From positions 2,914,001-2,978,000 of the forward strand of contig NZ_JAUSYG010000001.1 of the NCBI RefSeq assembly GCF_030816725.1: a stretch of DNA of 64,000 nt. The letters are read 5' to 3'. The notes under the pieces are model-generated. The model ran no database searches, was not told the origin of the DNA, and saw only the letters and a program-made list of their open reading frames with translations. Source of the stretch: Pseudarthrobacter defluvii (GTDB taxonomy: Bacteria; Actinomycetota; Actinomycetes; Actinomycetales; Micrococcaceae). Each line of letters starts with the position of its first letter. The first letter of the stretch is position 1. The position numbers and the translations under genes were made by a program. Below are positions 42,079 to 50,968 of this stretch, in pieces.

Positions 42079-44654
42079 CGATGGCACCGGCACGGCCAAC
42101 CGGCGCGGCGCATCAGGCACAGCCCCAGCCGGAACTGTCTCCTGGCCGCACACGCTTGGGCGCCTATCCCTGGGCCATGGCAGCAGCCATCACCGTGGCG
42201 GTCTGCGGCGCGGCCCTGTCCCTGAACGGGGTGCTCCGCGGCTGGAACTGGTTCTGGCCGGCAATGACCACGGTGCTGGCGGTGGGTTTCACCCTCGCCG
42301 CGCTGCGTTCCCTCCGCGCCCAACCCCTTCTGGTCACCGCGGGCGGGTTCCTGGCTCTCGGCGCCGTCCTGACCCTGACGTTCTTCCGCAGCTCCAGTCT
42401 GCTCTGGGTGGTCCCCACCGGCGCCACCCTCCCCGAGTTGGACCGGCTGGTGCGGCGGGCCAGCGAGACGGTGTTGTCGGAGACAGCGCCCGTGGCGCCC
42501 AACGCCGGGATCGTCCTGGTGGTCTGCGCCGTGCTCGGCCTGGCAGTCATCCTGGTCGATGCACTCGCAGTTCCCCTGGCCATGCCGGCCGCCTCCGGCA
42601 CCGGCCTGCTGGCCCTGCTGGTGGTGCCGGCCATGATCAAGCCCCAAAGCGTGGGGGTATGGAGTTTCGTGGCGACGGCAGCGGGATACCTGCTAATCCT
42701 CGGCTGCAGCCAGTGGTTTGCTCCGGACGGCAGGTTGCAGGGCGGTTCCGCGCGCAGTCCGGGTCTGGTGCGGCGGGCCGCGCTGACGGGCGCCGTGGCC
42801 CTGGCGTCCGCACTGGTGCTGCCCCTGGCAATTCCCGGGTTCGACCGCGGGAGTTTCCCCCAAGGCTCGCGGCTCAACCCATGGGGTGCCGCCACCGGCC
42901 TCAATCCGATGATCACGCTGGGCAACAGCCTGCGCGCCCCGGATGGGAGCGGCAGGATCACCTATGCCACGACTTCCCCCACCCCCCTTTACCTGAGATC
43001 CGTCACAGTGGACAATTTCGACGGCGATTCCTGGGGCCCTGACGACCGCAACGCATCCCGGGTTCCCCTTGACGGCCGGATCGACCCCGGCTACGCGGTC
43101 CTGGCCGACGAGCAGGTGCGCCTTGTCACCGCCATCGACGCCGGCTCGTTCACCAGCCCTTACCTGCCGGTCCCCTACGCGCCAGAAGCGGTCCGCGGCC
43201 TGGGCGGCCAGTGGACCTGGGATCCCGCCACGCTAAGCATCAAAGGCACTGATACCAGCACCCGGCGGCAGGAATACCTGGTGACCTCGGCAGTGCCCAA
43301 GCTTTCGTCGGCGCTCCTTGCCCAGTCAACAGGACAGGCACGGGGCATCCCGGACGTGTTCACCCGGATACCGGGCAACGTCCCGGACATCGTCAAAACC
43401 ACTGCCCAAACCGTGGCGGGGGCAGCGGCCACGCCGTTCCAAAAAGCCATGGCCATGCAGAGGTACCTCCGCTCGTCCGAGTTCACCTACTCCCTGCAGT
43501 CCCCCGTGCAGGGAGGGTACGACGGCAACGGGCTCTCCGTTCTGGCAGACTTCCTGCAGCAGAAGAGCGGCTACTGCATCCACTACGCCTCGGCGATGGC
43601 GGTCATGGCCAGGCTGGAAGGAATTCCCAGCAGGATCGCGGTGGGATATGCCCCCGGACGGCTGACCGGAGCCACGGTAACGGTCGCGGGCCAAGGCCCC
43701 CTTCCGGAGTACGAGGCGGACGCCCGCGATGCCCACGCCTGGCCGGAACTCTACTTCCAGGGCTTGGGATGGGTGCCATTTGAACCGACGCCGTCCCGGG
43801 GTGTGGTCCCGGATTACGCCACCGAGGCATCAGTGCAATCGGTCCCGGATGCACTGGGCAACAACGACGGGCTTATCCCCGACACCGCCCCGGTACCCAC
43901 CCCGACGCCCAGCACCACCGCCCAGGCCGTGCCCGGCGCAGGCAGTAGCAGCACGGGCAGCGGTACCGAGTTGATGCCGTGGCTCCTTGGCGCGGCCGCA
44001 GTGGCCGGCCTCGCGCTCCTGGCGGCCACCCCGCACCTGGTCCGCGCCGGTACCAGGTCGCGCAGGCTGCGGCCAAAGCGACCGGAGCAGGCAGTCCCGC
44101 TGGCCTGGAGCGAGATCAGGGACCTGGGCACCGATTACGGGCTGGCTCCGGCGGACAGCGAAACGCCGCGGGCTTATTCGTCCCGGTTCCGTGGGGCGCT
44201 GCTGGGCGGGCAGGATGGCATGGACCGGGACGCGCACCAAGCGGTTGCATCGCTGACCGCGGCGTTTGAACACTACCGGTACGGCCGCCCCAGCGGTGGT
44301 ATCAGCGAGAGCGCCGGCAGTTCACTCAGCGCCGGCACTTCCCGGGGTACCGGCGTTCGCGTTGACACTGCCGTTGCGGACATTTCCGCCGGGGTTGCCG
44401 CCGTGGAAGCAGCCCTGCGTGCCAACGCCACCCTGCCCCGGCGCCTGGCCGCGGCGTGGCTTCCCCCGTCCGTCACGCGGCGGCTGGGCCTGCTCTTCAG
44501 GCTGCCGTTCCGCGCCGCCGCCAGGGCCATCCGGGCTGCGGCGCATCCGCTTACCCTGCATTCAAGGCGGGAAACTACAGGAGGGCCCGCCACCACAGGA
44601 TGGCCCGGCAAACGGCATGCGGACGACGGCGGACGCAGGGTGGGCAGACGCTGA
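42075..44654 (+). CDS. TgpA-like membrane transglutaminase (DUF3488 / transglutaminase core / DUF4129)
   Basis: 859 residues. The N-terminal third has about six to seven membrane spans (DUF3488 type). An extracellular region follows, with the transglutaminase core holding Cys501 (KSGYCIHYASAMAVMARL) and His554 (DAHAWPELYF). The usual third residue, an Asp in the W-P-x-D-P-T motif, is Glu here (WVPFEPTP). A further membrane span near 635-660 precedes a cytosolic DUF4129-like tail. The GTG at 42075 overlaps the DUF58 stop; an ATG two codons later is the alternative. Likely crosslinks or cleaves envelope proteins, by analogy to family members; no substrate is known. Confidence 0.88.
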   Translation: MTMAPARPTGAAHQAQPQPELSPGRTRLGAYPWAMAAAITVAVCGAALSLNGVLRGWNWFWPAMTTVLAVGFTLAALRSLRAQPLLVTAGGFLALGAVLTLTFFRSSSLLWVVPTGATLPELDRLVRRASETVLSETAPVAPNAGIVLVVCAVLGLAVILVDALAVPLAMPAASGTGLLALLVVPAMIKPQSVGVWSFVATAAGYLLILGCSQWFAPDGRLQGGSARSPGLVRRAALTGAVALASALVLPLAIPGFDRGSFPQGSRLNPWGAATGLNPMITLGNSLRAPDGSGRITYATTSPTPLYLRSVTVDNFDGDSWGPDDRNASRVPLDGRIDPGYAVLADEQVRLVTAIDAGSFTSPYLPVPYAPEAVRGLGGQWTWDPATLSIKGTDTSTRRQEYLVTSAVPKLSSALLAQSTGQARGIPDVFTRIPGNVPDIVKTTAQTVAGAAATPFQKAMAMQRYLRSSEFTYSLQSPVQGGYDGNGLSVLADFLQQKSGYCIHYASAMAVMARLEGIPSRIAVGYAPGRLTGATVTVAGQGPLPEYEADARDAHAWPELYFQGLGWVPFEPTPSRGVVPDYATEASVQSVPDALGNNDGLIPDTAPVPTPTPSTTAQAVPGAGSSSTGSGTELMPWLLGAAAVAGLALLAATPHLVRAGTRSRRLRPKRPEQAVPLAWSEIRDLGTDYGLAPADSETPRAYSSRFRGALLGGQDGMDRDAHQAVASLTAAFEHYRYGRPSGGISESAGSSLSAGTSRGTGVRVDTAVADISAGVAAVEAALRANATLPRRLAAAWLPPSVTRRLGLLFRLPFRAAARAIRAAAHPLTLHSRRETTGGPATTGWPGKRHADDGGRRVGRR

Positions 44655-44656
44655 AA

Positions 44657-44697
44657 CCACAAGTGCCGCCCGGGAAACTCCCGGGCGGCACTTGTGG
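44657..44697. terminator. Strong bidirectional terminator
   Basis: A perfect 19-bp stem (44657-44675 with 44679-44697, loop AAC) starts CCACAAGTGCCG, flanked by AAA and TTT. It serves the convergent transglutaminase and dehydrogenase genes. Confidence 0.92.
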
Positions 44698-44726
44698 GTT
44701 TGCTTGCGGTTGCGGACCGCGGGCTG

Positions 44727-46226
44727 CTAGCAGGCGTAGGGGTCGGCGATGCCGATGTACTGGGTGTAGAGGTATTCCTCGATGCCTTCCAGGCCGCCTT
44801 CGCGTCCCAGGCCGGACTGCTTGACGCCGCCGAAGGGTGCGGCAGCGTTGGAGATGACGCCGGCGTTCAGGCCGAGCATGCCGGTTTCGAGGCGTTCACC
44901 CATCCGGATGCCGCGGTTGATGTCCTTGGTGAACACGTAGGCCACCAGCCCGTATTCAGTGTTGTTGGCCAGCCGAACGGCCTCGTCCTCGCTGCTGAAG
45001 GTGATGATCGGGGCAACGGGGCCGAAGATTTCCTCGGACAGGATCCGCGACCCCTCGGCCACACCGGACAGGATGGTGGGCTGGTAGAAGTACCCCGGGC
45101 CCTCCACGGGAGCGCCGCCCAGGACCGCCTTGGCGCCGGAGGCCACGGCGTCGGACACCAGTTCGTGGACCTTGTCGCGGCTCTTGCCATCGATCAGCGG
45201 GCCCACCTTGGACTCGGGCTCGGTCCCGCGGGCGGTGGTCATTTCCTTCATCTTTGCGGCGAACTTCTCCGCGAATTCGCCGGCCACCGACTCGTGGACG
45301 ATGAAGCGGTTGGCCGCGGTGCAGGCCTCGCCCATGTTGCGCAGCTTGGCTGCCATGGCACCGGTGACTGCGGCGTCCAGGTCCGCATCCTCGAATACCA
45401 GGAACGGGGCGTTGCCGCCCAGCTCCATGGAGGTCCGCAGCACGTTTTCCGACGCATCGGCCAGCAGGCGGCGTCCCACTTCGGTGGAGCCGGTGAAGGA
45501 CAGCTTCCGCAGGCGTGAGTCCTTGATCAGGGGGCCGGTGGTGGCTCCCGCCGTGGACGTCGGGATCACGTTGAGGACACCGGCAGGCAGTCCGGCTTCC
45601 TGCATGACGGCAGCGAACAGCTGGGACGTCAGGGGCGTCAGGTTCGCGGACTTGAGGACCATGGTGCAGCCGGCGGCGACGGCCGGGGCGATCTTGCGGG
45701 TGGCCATGGCCAGCGGGAAGTTCCACGGCGTGATGAGCAGGCAGGGACCCACCGGCTTCTTGGTCACCAGCAGGCGGGACTTGCCGTCCGGCGAGACGGA
45801 GTAGCGGCCAAAGGCCCGGACTGCTTCCTCGGAGAACCAGCGCAGGAATTCGGCGCCGTAGGTCACTTCACCGCGGGCTTCGGCCAGCGGCTTGCCCATT
45901 TCGAGGGTCATCAGGAGGGCAAAGTCCTCTGCCCGTTCGGTCACCAGGTCGAAGGCGCGGCGGAGGATCTCCCCGCGTTCCCGGGGCGGCACCTTCGCCC
46001 AGGATTCCTGGGCAGCGGCGGCAGCATCCAGGGCGGCGGCGCCGTCCTCGGGGCCGGCGTCGGCAATGCTCAGCAGTACCTTCCCGGTGGCGGGATCCTC
46101 GACGTCGAACGTCTTGCCTGAGGCGGCGTCGCGCCATTCACCGTTGATGAGCAGCCCGGTGGGGACAGAGGCCAAAAGCCGGGTTTCGCGCTCGGCGGTA
46201 ACGGCCGGCTGTGCAGTGACAGTCAC
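44727..46226 (-). CDS. gabD: Succinate-semialdehyde dehydrogenase-type aldehyde dehydrogenase
   Basis: 499 residues, complete aldehyde dehydrogenase. Motifs: ITPWNFPLAMATRKIAPAVAAG, FTGSTEVGRRL, the Glu in MELGGNAPFLVF and the catalytic Cys in MGEACTAANRF, and EEIFGPVAPI. Overall sequence matches the NADP-type succinate-semialdehyde dehydrogenase group (GABA breakdown), but glutarate- or other semialdehydes cannot be excluded. The GTG at 46226 has GAGGGAG five bases upstream. Two related palindromes lie 115-155 bases before the start. There is no GABA transaminase in the window. Confidence 0.88.
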   Translation of the reverse strand: MTVTAQPAVTAERETRLLASVPTGLLINGEWRDAASGKTFDVEDPATGKVLLSIADAGPEDGAAALDAAAAAQESWAKVPPRERGEILRRAFDLVTERAEDFALLMTLEMGKPLAEARGEVTYGAEFLRWFSEEAVRAFGRYSVSPDGKSRLLVTKKPVGPCLLITPWNFPLAMATRKIAPAVAAGCTMVLKSANLTPLTSQLFAAVMQEAGLPAGVLNVIPTSTAGATTGPLIKDSRLRKLSFTGSTEVGRRLLADASENVLRTSMELGGNAPFLVFEDADLDAAVTGAMAAKLRNMGEACTAANRFIVHESVAGEFAEKFAAKMKEMTTARGTEPESKVGPLIDGKSRDKVHELVSDAVASGAKAVLGGAPVEGPGYFYQPTILSGVAEGSRILSEEIFGPVAPIITFSSEDEAVRLANNTEYGLVAYVFTKDINRGIRMGERLETGMLGLNAGVISNAAAPFGGVKQSGLGREGGLEGIEEYLYTQYIGIADPYAC

Positions 46227-46340
46227 GATGACTCCCTCGTCAGTAGGGTTGTGGCAGCCCGCCGCCGCGGCCGGAGTGACCGGGATCATGGGGCTGATTA
46301 ACTGCCAGACTACTGCCGGGCAACCCCACGGTCTACGCCG

Positions 46341-46355
46341 TTGCGCACTGCACAA
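46341..46355. promoter_or_regulatory. Palindromic site 1 upstream of gabD-like gene
   Basis: TTGCGCACTGCACAA reads as an inverted repeat around its centre with two mismatched pairs. It shares the TGyGCA/TGCrCA half-site with site 2. Confidence 0.4.
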
Positions 46356-46366
46356 TCGCGGCCTTG

Positions 46367-46382
46367 CTGTGCAGCTGCACAG
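46367..46382. promoter_or_regulatory. Palindromic site 2 upstream of gabD-like gene
   Basis: CTGTGCAGCTGCACAG is a perfect 16-bp palindrome in the 181-bp gap between the rsmI stop and the dehydrogenase start. Together with site 1, 26 bp away centre to centre, it looks like a pair of operator sites. Confidence 0.5.
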
Positions 46383-46407
46383 GAACCGGACGCGGCTCTA
46401 CGGGCCT

Positions 46408-47283
46408 CTACCGGGCCGCGAGCACAGCTGAATAGAGCTCGCGTTTGCTGACGCGCACGTCCTCGGCGACGGCGGCCACAGCCTCCTTCAGCCGGATACC
46501 CTGGGCCACCAGTTCGTTGACTGCAGCTACGTGGTCCTCCGGGGTGCCGGCTGCCTGCTCGGGGGCGCCGCCAAGGACCACGGCGATCTCGCCGCGGACC
46601 TCGTTGTCCTCAGCCCACTGGAGGAGTTCGCCCACGGTGCCGCGGATGACTTCCTCGTACGTCTTGGTCAGTTCCCGGCACACAGCGATGGGACGGTCCG
46701 GGCCGAACCTCTCCTGCAGGGCGCGCAGCATGGCTTCAAGCCGGTGCGGTGCCTCGAAGAACACCATGGTGCGCCGCTCCCCCGCAAGGTCCGCGAGGCG
46801 GGAGGCCCGCTCTCCGGCCTTACGGGGCAGGAAACCTTCAAAGCAGAACCGGTCCGTCGGCAGGCCGGACAGCGCCAGTGCCGTAAGCACCGCTGACGGA
46901 CCGGGAACCGCGGTGACGGGCAGGCCCGCCGCGATGGCACCTTCCACCAGACGGAAACCGGGGTCGGATACGGCAGGCATGCCGGCGTCGGTCACCATGA
47001 GCAGCGTGCTGCCCGCACGCACCTGGTCGAGGAGCTCCGCCGTCCGTGTGGCCTCGTTGTGTTCGTGGTAGCTGATGACGCGGCCTGCCACGGCAACGCC
47101 CAGGCTCTGAACCAGGCGGTGCAGCCGGCGGGTGTCCTCGGCGGCGACGATGTCGGCCGTGCCCAGCAGTTCCACGAGCCGGGCTGAGGCATCGCCGGTA
47201 TTCCCGATCGGCGTGGCGGCAAGGACGATCCGTCCCGCCGTCGAAGGGGCGGGCTCGGGAAGGGTGCTGGGGTTCGGGTCCAC
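46408..47283 (-). CDS. rsmI: 16S rRNA (cytidine-1402-2'-O)-methyltransferase RsmI
   Basis: 291 residues, tetrapyrrole-methylase fold like SUMT. It methylates the 2'-O of C1402 in the ribosomal decoding site. Motifs: LAATPIGNTGDASARLVELL, AEDTRRLHRLV, VTDAGMPAVSDPGFRLV, VPGPSAVLTALALSGLPTDRF and the GFLPRKAGER segment. The GTG start at 47283 has TAGGCT six bases upstream and no Shine-Dalgarno sequence, so probably leaderless. Divergent from the mannosyltransferase gene with only 45-54 bases between the starts. Confidence 0.95.
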   Translation of the reverse strand: MDPNPSTLPEPAPSTAGRIVLAATPIGNTGDASARLVELLGTADIVAAEDTRRLHRLVQSLGVAVAGRVISYHEHNEATRTAELLDQVRAGSTLLMVTDAGMPAVSDPGFRLVEGAIAAGLPVTAVPGPSAVLTALALSGLPTDRFCFEGFLPRKAGERASRLADLAGERRTMVFFEAPHRLEAMLRALQERFGPDRPIAVCRELTKTYEEVIRGTVGELLQWAEDNEVRGEIAVVLGGAPEQAAGTPEDHVAAVNELVAQGIRLKEAVAAVAEDVRVSKRELYSAVLAAR

Positions 47284-47289
47284 CCACCA

Positions 47290-47295
47290 AGCCTA
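47290..47295 (-). promoter_or_regulatory. Predicted leaderless -10 box of rsmI
   Basis: TAGGCT on the minus strand exactly six bases before the GTG at 47283. It is back to back with the -10 box of the divergent gene, 29 bases apart. Confidence 0.5.
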
Positions 47296-47324
47296 CTGCT
47301 GCGGGGTCTTCCAGCCGCAAAAGG

Positions 47325-47330
47325 TAGCAT
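47325..47330 (+). promoter_or_regulatory. Predicted -10 box of the mannosyltransferase gene
   Basis: TAGCAT lies seven bases before the in-frame GTG at 47338. It overlaps the ATG at 47329, which argues that the GTG is the true start. Confidence 0.4.
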
Positions 47331-49071
47331 GGGGCTCGTGACGCAGACCTCGACGCGGCCCGCCGGTGCCGGGAAACCCAGCCCGGCGGCATCCCCCTCG
47401 GCAGCCGGGGCAACCGGGGCCACCGCGGTCGCGGTGGAGGCTGGCAGGAAAGCCGCCCGGCCCTGGATCAGCAGGCCAGATGAAGCGTTCACCGTTGAGG
47501 CACTGCGGGCCAGGCTGATCGGCACCGGCACGTCGTGGCGCGAGTACCCTCCGTCGCTGCGGCTCTGGTTCGTCCTGGTCCCGGTCCTGACGGCAGTCAT
47601 CGGCGGCCTCCTCCGGTTCATCCACCTTGAGGTGCCGCACAAGCTGGTGTTCGACGAGACGTATTACGTCAAGGACGCCTACTCCTACCTCATCAGCGGC
47701 TACGAGCGCAGCTGGCCGGACAAAGCGAACGATTCCTTCAATGGCGGCAATCCGGACCTCCTGCTGAACACCCCCGAATATGTAGTCCACCCGCCGGTGG
47801 GCAAATGGATGATTGCGGCCGGCATGTGGCTGTTCGGGCCGGAGAACCCCTTCGGCTGGCGCTTCGCGGCGGCCCTCACCGGCACCCTCACGGTGCTGCT
47901 GGTCTCCCTGATCGCCCTGAAACTGTTCCGCTCGCTTCCGCTGGCCGGCGCCGCCGGGCTGCTCCTCGCCGTCGACGGCCACCACCTGGTGATGTCCAGG
48001 ACCTCGCTGCTGGACATCTTCCTCACCTTCTGGATCCTTGCCGCCTTCGGCGCCCTCCTGATGGACCGCGACGACGGCCGCCGCCGCCTGGCTGCACGGC
48101 TGGCCCGTGCCGCTGCCGGATACGGCGGGCAGCCGCCGGCTTCGGCGCTGCTGGCGGGGCCATGGCTGGGTGTGCGCTGGTGGCGGGTTGCCGCAGGCGT
48201 CTGCATGGGCCTGGCGGTGGGAACCAAGTGGTCCGGACTGTTCTTCCTCGCCGGATTCGGCCTCCTCACCGTGCTGTGGGACCTCAACGCACGGCGGGTG
48301 GCGGGCATCCGCGGCTGGATCAGCGGCGGCGTGATCCGGGACGGGATTCCTGCGTTCCTCAGCATGGTCCCGGTGGCAGGAATCATCTACGCCGCCACCT
48401 GGACGGGCTGGTTCCTGTCGGACAACGCCTACTTCCGCCATTGGGCCGAAAGCAACCCGTCAGCAGAATGGGGTTGGCTGCCCGACCCGGTCCGGTCCCT
48501 TGTCCATTACCACCTGGAAGCGTACAAGTTCCACCAGGGGCTCAGCTCCGAGCACCCATACCAGGCGAGCGCCTGGAGCTGGCTGGTGATGGGACGGCCC
48601 ACCTCGTTCTTCTATGAATCCCCGCCCCAGGGCACGCCCGGCTGCGACGTGGAGAAGTGCACGTCCGCCATCCTGTCCGTCGGAAACCCGCTGATCTGGT
48701 GGACGGCGGCCATCGCGCTGGTGGTCCTGCTGTTCTGGTGGGCGGGACGCCGGGACTGGCGGGCCGGTGCCGTGCTGGCGGGTGTCGCGGCGGGCTACCT
48801 GCCGTGGTTCATGTACCCGGAGCGGACCATGTTCTACTTCTACGCGGTGTCCTTCGAGCCGTTCCTGGTCCTGGCACTGGTGTATTGCCTTGGCCTGGTC
48901 TTGGGCAGGGCCTCGGATCCGCCCTGGCGCCGCCGCTCCGGGCTGTACCTGGTGGTCCTGTTCCTTGTGGCGGCAGTCCTGCTGTCCGCATTTTTCTACC
49001 CCATCTGGACAGCCGAAGTGATCCCCTACGTCGACTGGAAGGTCCGGATGTGGATGCCGTCCTGGATCTAG
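47329..49071 (+). CDS. pmt: Polyprenol-phosphate-mannose protein mannosyltransferase (GT39)
   Basis: 580 residues with about eleven membrane spans. The first extracytoplasmic loop has the GT39 catalytic Asp-Glu in VFDETYYVKDAYSYL near residue 110, followed by HPPVGKWMIAAG and VDGHHLVMSRTSLLDI. It O-mannosylates secreted proteins at Ser/Thr using lipid-linked mannose, as Rv1002c does. Two starts are possible: ATG 47329 and GTG 47338; the promoter position favours the second. rsmI-pmt divergence is conserved in mycobacteria and relatives. The acyl-CoA ligase gene follows 68 bases downstream. Confidence 0.93.
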   Translation: MGLVTQTSTRPAGAGKPSPAASPSAAGATGATAVAVEAGRKAARPWISRPDEAFTVEALRARLIGTGTSWREYPPSLRLWFVLVPVLTAVIGGLLRFIHLEVPHKLVFDETYYVKDAYSYLISGYERSWPDKANDSFNGGNPDLLLNTPEYVVHPPVGKWMIAAGMWLFGPENPFGWRFAAALTGTLTVLLVSLIALKLFRSLPLAGAAGLLLAVDGHHLVMSRTSLLDIFLTFWILAAFGALLMDRDDGRRRLAARLARAAAGYGGQPPASALLAGPWLGVRWWRVAAGVCMGLAVGTKWSGLFFLAGFGLLTVLWDLNARRVAGIRGWISGGVIRDGIPAFLSMVPVAGIIYAATWTGWFLSDNAYFRHWAESNPSAEWGWLPDPVRSLVHYHLEAYKFHQGLSSEHPYQASAWSWLVMGRPTSFFYESPPQGTPGCDVEKCTSAILSVGNPLIWWTAAIALVVLLFWWAGRRDWRAGAVLAGVAAGYLPWFMYPERTMFYFYAVSFEPFLVLALVYCLGLVLGRASDPPWRRRSGLYLVVLFLVAAVLLSAFFYPIWTAEVIPYVDWKVRMWMPSWI

Positions 49072-49138
49072 GGCAGGATGTCAACAGAACCCTGGAGGAG
49101 CCGCTGCCGCGGCGTGGCAGCGGAAACGGAGACCGGCT

Positions 49139-50968
49139 GTGAGAGAAGCAAGCACGGAACTGCTGGTTGAGCTGGACGCCAACAGCAACGTGACCGACCT
49201 GCTGCTGGAACAGCACGCCGCCAACCCGGCCCGCGCCCTGTACCGGCGGAAGGGCCCCAACGGCTGGGTGGACGTTCCCGTGCAGAAATTCCTCCGGGAC
49301 GTCAGCGCCCTGGCCAAGGGACTCATCGCCGGCGGCCTGGAACCCGGCGACACCGTGGCCGTGATGTCCCGCACCTCCTATGAGTGGACACTGGTGGACT
49401 TTGCCATTTGGTTCGCCGGCGGTGTTACGGTGCCGATCTACGAAACGTCCTCAGCGAGCCAGGTTGAGTGGATTATCCGGGACGCCGGAGTCCGGCGCGT
49501 CTTCGCAGGCGAACGGGCCATGGTGCAGCTGGTCACCGGCGTGGTGGCGGGCTCCGCCGAGCTCAGCGACCGCCTGGTCAACGTGGTGCGGATGGATTAC
49601 GACGGCGAGGCTCCGGACCTTGCCAGCCTCGCCGCTGCAGGGACCGGAGTCAGTGACGCTGAACTGGAGCGGCAGCGCAGCCGTGCGGGGCTGGCCGACC
49701 TCGCCTCCCTGGTGTACACGTCCGGCACCACGGGAAGGCCTAAAGGGTGCGAGATCACGCACGGAAACTTCGCCCTGGTGGCCAAGAACATCGTTGCGTT
49801 CCTGCCGGAGATCCTGCAGAGGGACCTGGCCCGCACGTTGATGTTCCTGCCGCTGGCCCACGTCCTGGCCCGGGCCGTCCAGGTGGTCTGCGTTACCGCC
49901 GGCGCAACCCTGGGTCATAGCCCAGGTGCGGCACAGCTCCTCGAAGATCTTGGCACGTTCCGACCAACTTTCCTGCTGGTGGTGCCGCGCATTTTCGAAA
50001 AGGTCCGGGCTACGGCAGCACACAAGGCTGCAGTGGCAGGCAAAGGCAGGCTTTTCGCTGCGGCATCAGCCGCCGCCATCACGTACTCGCGCGAGCAGGA
50101 CCGGCAAAACCGCGGGGAGGGCCCCGGCCCGGGACTGCTGAACCGGGCGCGCCATGCAGTATATGACCGGCTGGTCTACCCCAGGCTGCGCCAGGCATTC
50201 GGCGGCGAGGTGGGCTACACCGTCTCCGGTGCCAGCCACCTTGCTTCCGAGGACGCGCACTTCTTCCGGGGCGTGGGGATTCCCGTCCTCGAAGGGTATG
50301 GGCTGACCGAGACCACGGCACCGTGCACCGTCAACACACCGTCCCGCACCAGGGTGGGAACGGTTGGCATCCCCATCCCCGGAACCACCATCCGCGTGGC
50401 CGGGGACGGCGAGATCCTGGTCAAGGGAATAGGTGTCTTCAGGGGATATCACGGCAACCCGGCGGCGGACGCCGAGGCGTTCGTGGACGGTTTCTTCCGC
50501 ACCGGCGACCTTGGCGAGCTGGACAAGGACGGCTTCCTCAGCGTGACGGGCCGGAAAAAGGACCTCCTGGTCACGGCCGGCGGCAAGAACGTGGCGCCCG
50601 GGCCGCTGGAAGAGCTGATCCGGACCCACCAGCTGGTGGCCCACGCCGTGGTGGTGGGCGACGGCAAGCCCTTCGTATCAGCCCTCCTGACCCTCGACCC
50701 GGAAGGCGTTGCGGACTGGCGTGCTGAACGGAACCTGCCCCCTCTCCCCCTCAGCGAAGCCGCCAACGACCCCCAGGTACTGGCCGCCCTCCAGGAAGCG
50801 GTGGATGGGGCTAACCGGACCGTTTCGAAGGCGGAGTCGGTGCGCACGTTCAGGCTGCTGGACGCGGACTTCAGCGTGGAGTCAGGGCACCTCACGCCGT
50901 CATTGAAGCTGAAGCGGTCCGCGGTCGTCATGGAGTTCCACGCGGAGATCGCCAAAATCTACGGCTGA
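49139..50968 (+). CDS. fadD: Long-chain fatty-acid-CoA ligase (AMP-dependent synthetase)
   Basis: 609 residues, ANL superfamily. It activates fatty acids to acyl-AMP and then acyl-CoA. The P-loop is LVYTSGTTGRPKGCEITHGN near residue 193; also EGYGLTETTAP, FFRTGDLGELDKDGFLSVTGRKKDLLVTAGGKNVAPGPLE and a C-terminal lid. The long-chain type is typical of FadD15-like actinobacterial enzymes. The GTG start has CGGAGA six bases upstream. Its last ten bases overlap the end of the convergent DUF1461 gene. Confidence 0.92.
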   Translation: MREASTELLVELDANSNVTDLLLEQHAANPARALYRRKGPNGWVDVPVQKFLRDVSALAKGLIAGGLEPGDTVAVMSRTSYEWTLVDFAIWFAGGVTVPIYETSSASQVEWIIRDAGVRRVFAGERAMVQLVTGVVAGSAELSDRLVNVVRMDYDGEAPDLASLAAAGTGVSDAELERQRSRAGLADLASLVYTSGTTGRPKGCEITHGNFALVAKNIVAFLPEILQRDLARTLMFLPLAHVLARAVQVVCVTAGATLGHSPGAAQLLEDLGTFRPTFLLVVPRIFEKVRATAAHKAAVAGKGRLFAAASAAAITYSREQDRQNRGEGPGPGLLNRARHAVYDRLVYPRLRQAFGGEVGYTVSGASHLASEDAHFFRGVGIPVLEGYGLTETTAPCTVNTPSRTRVGTVGIPIPGTTIRVAGDGEILVKGIGVFRGYHGNPAADAEAFVDGFFRTGDLGELDKDGFLSVTGRKKDLLVTAGGKNVAPGPLEELIRTHQLVAHAVVVGDGKPFVSALLTLDPEGVADWRAERNLPPLPLSEAANDPQVLAALQEAVDGANRTVSKAESVRTFRLLDADFSVESGHLTPSLKLKRSAVVMEFHAEIAKIYG

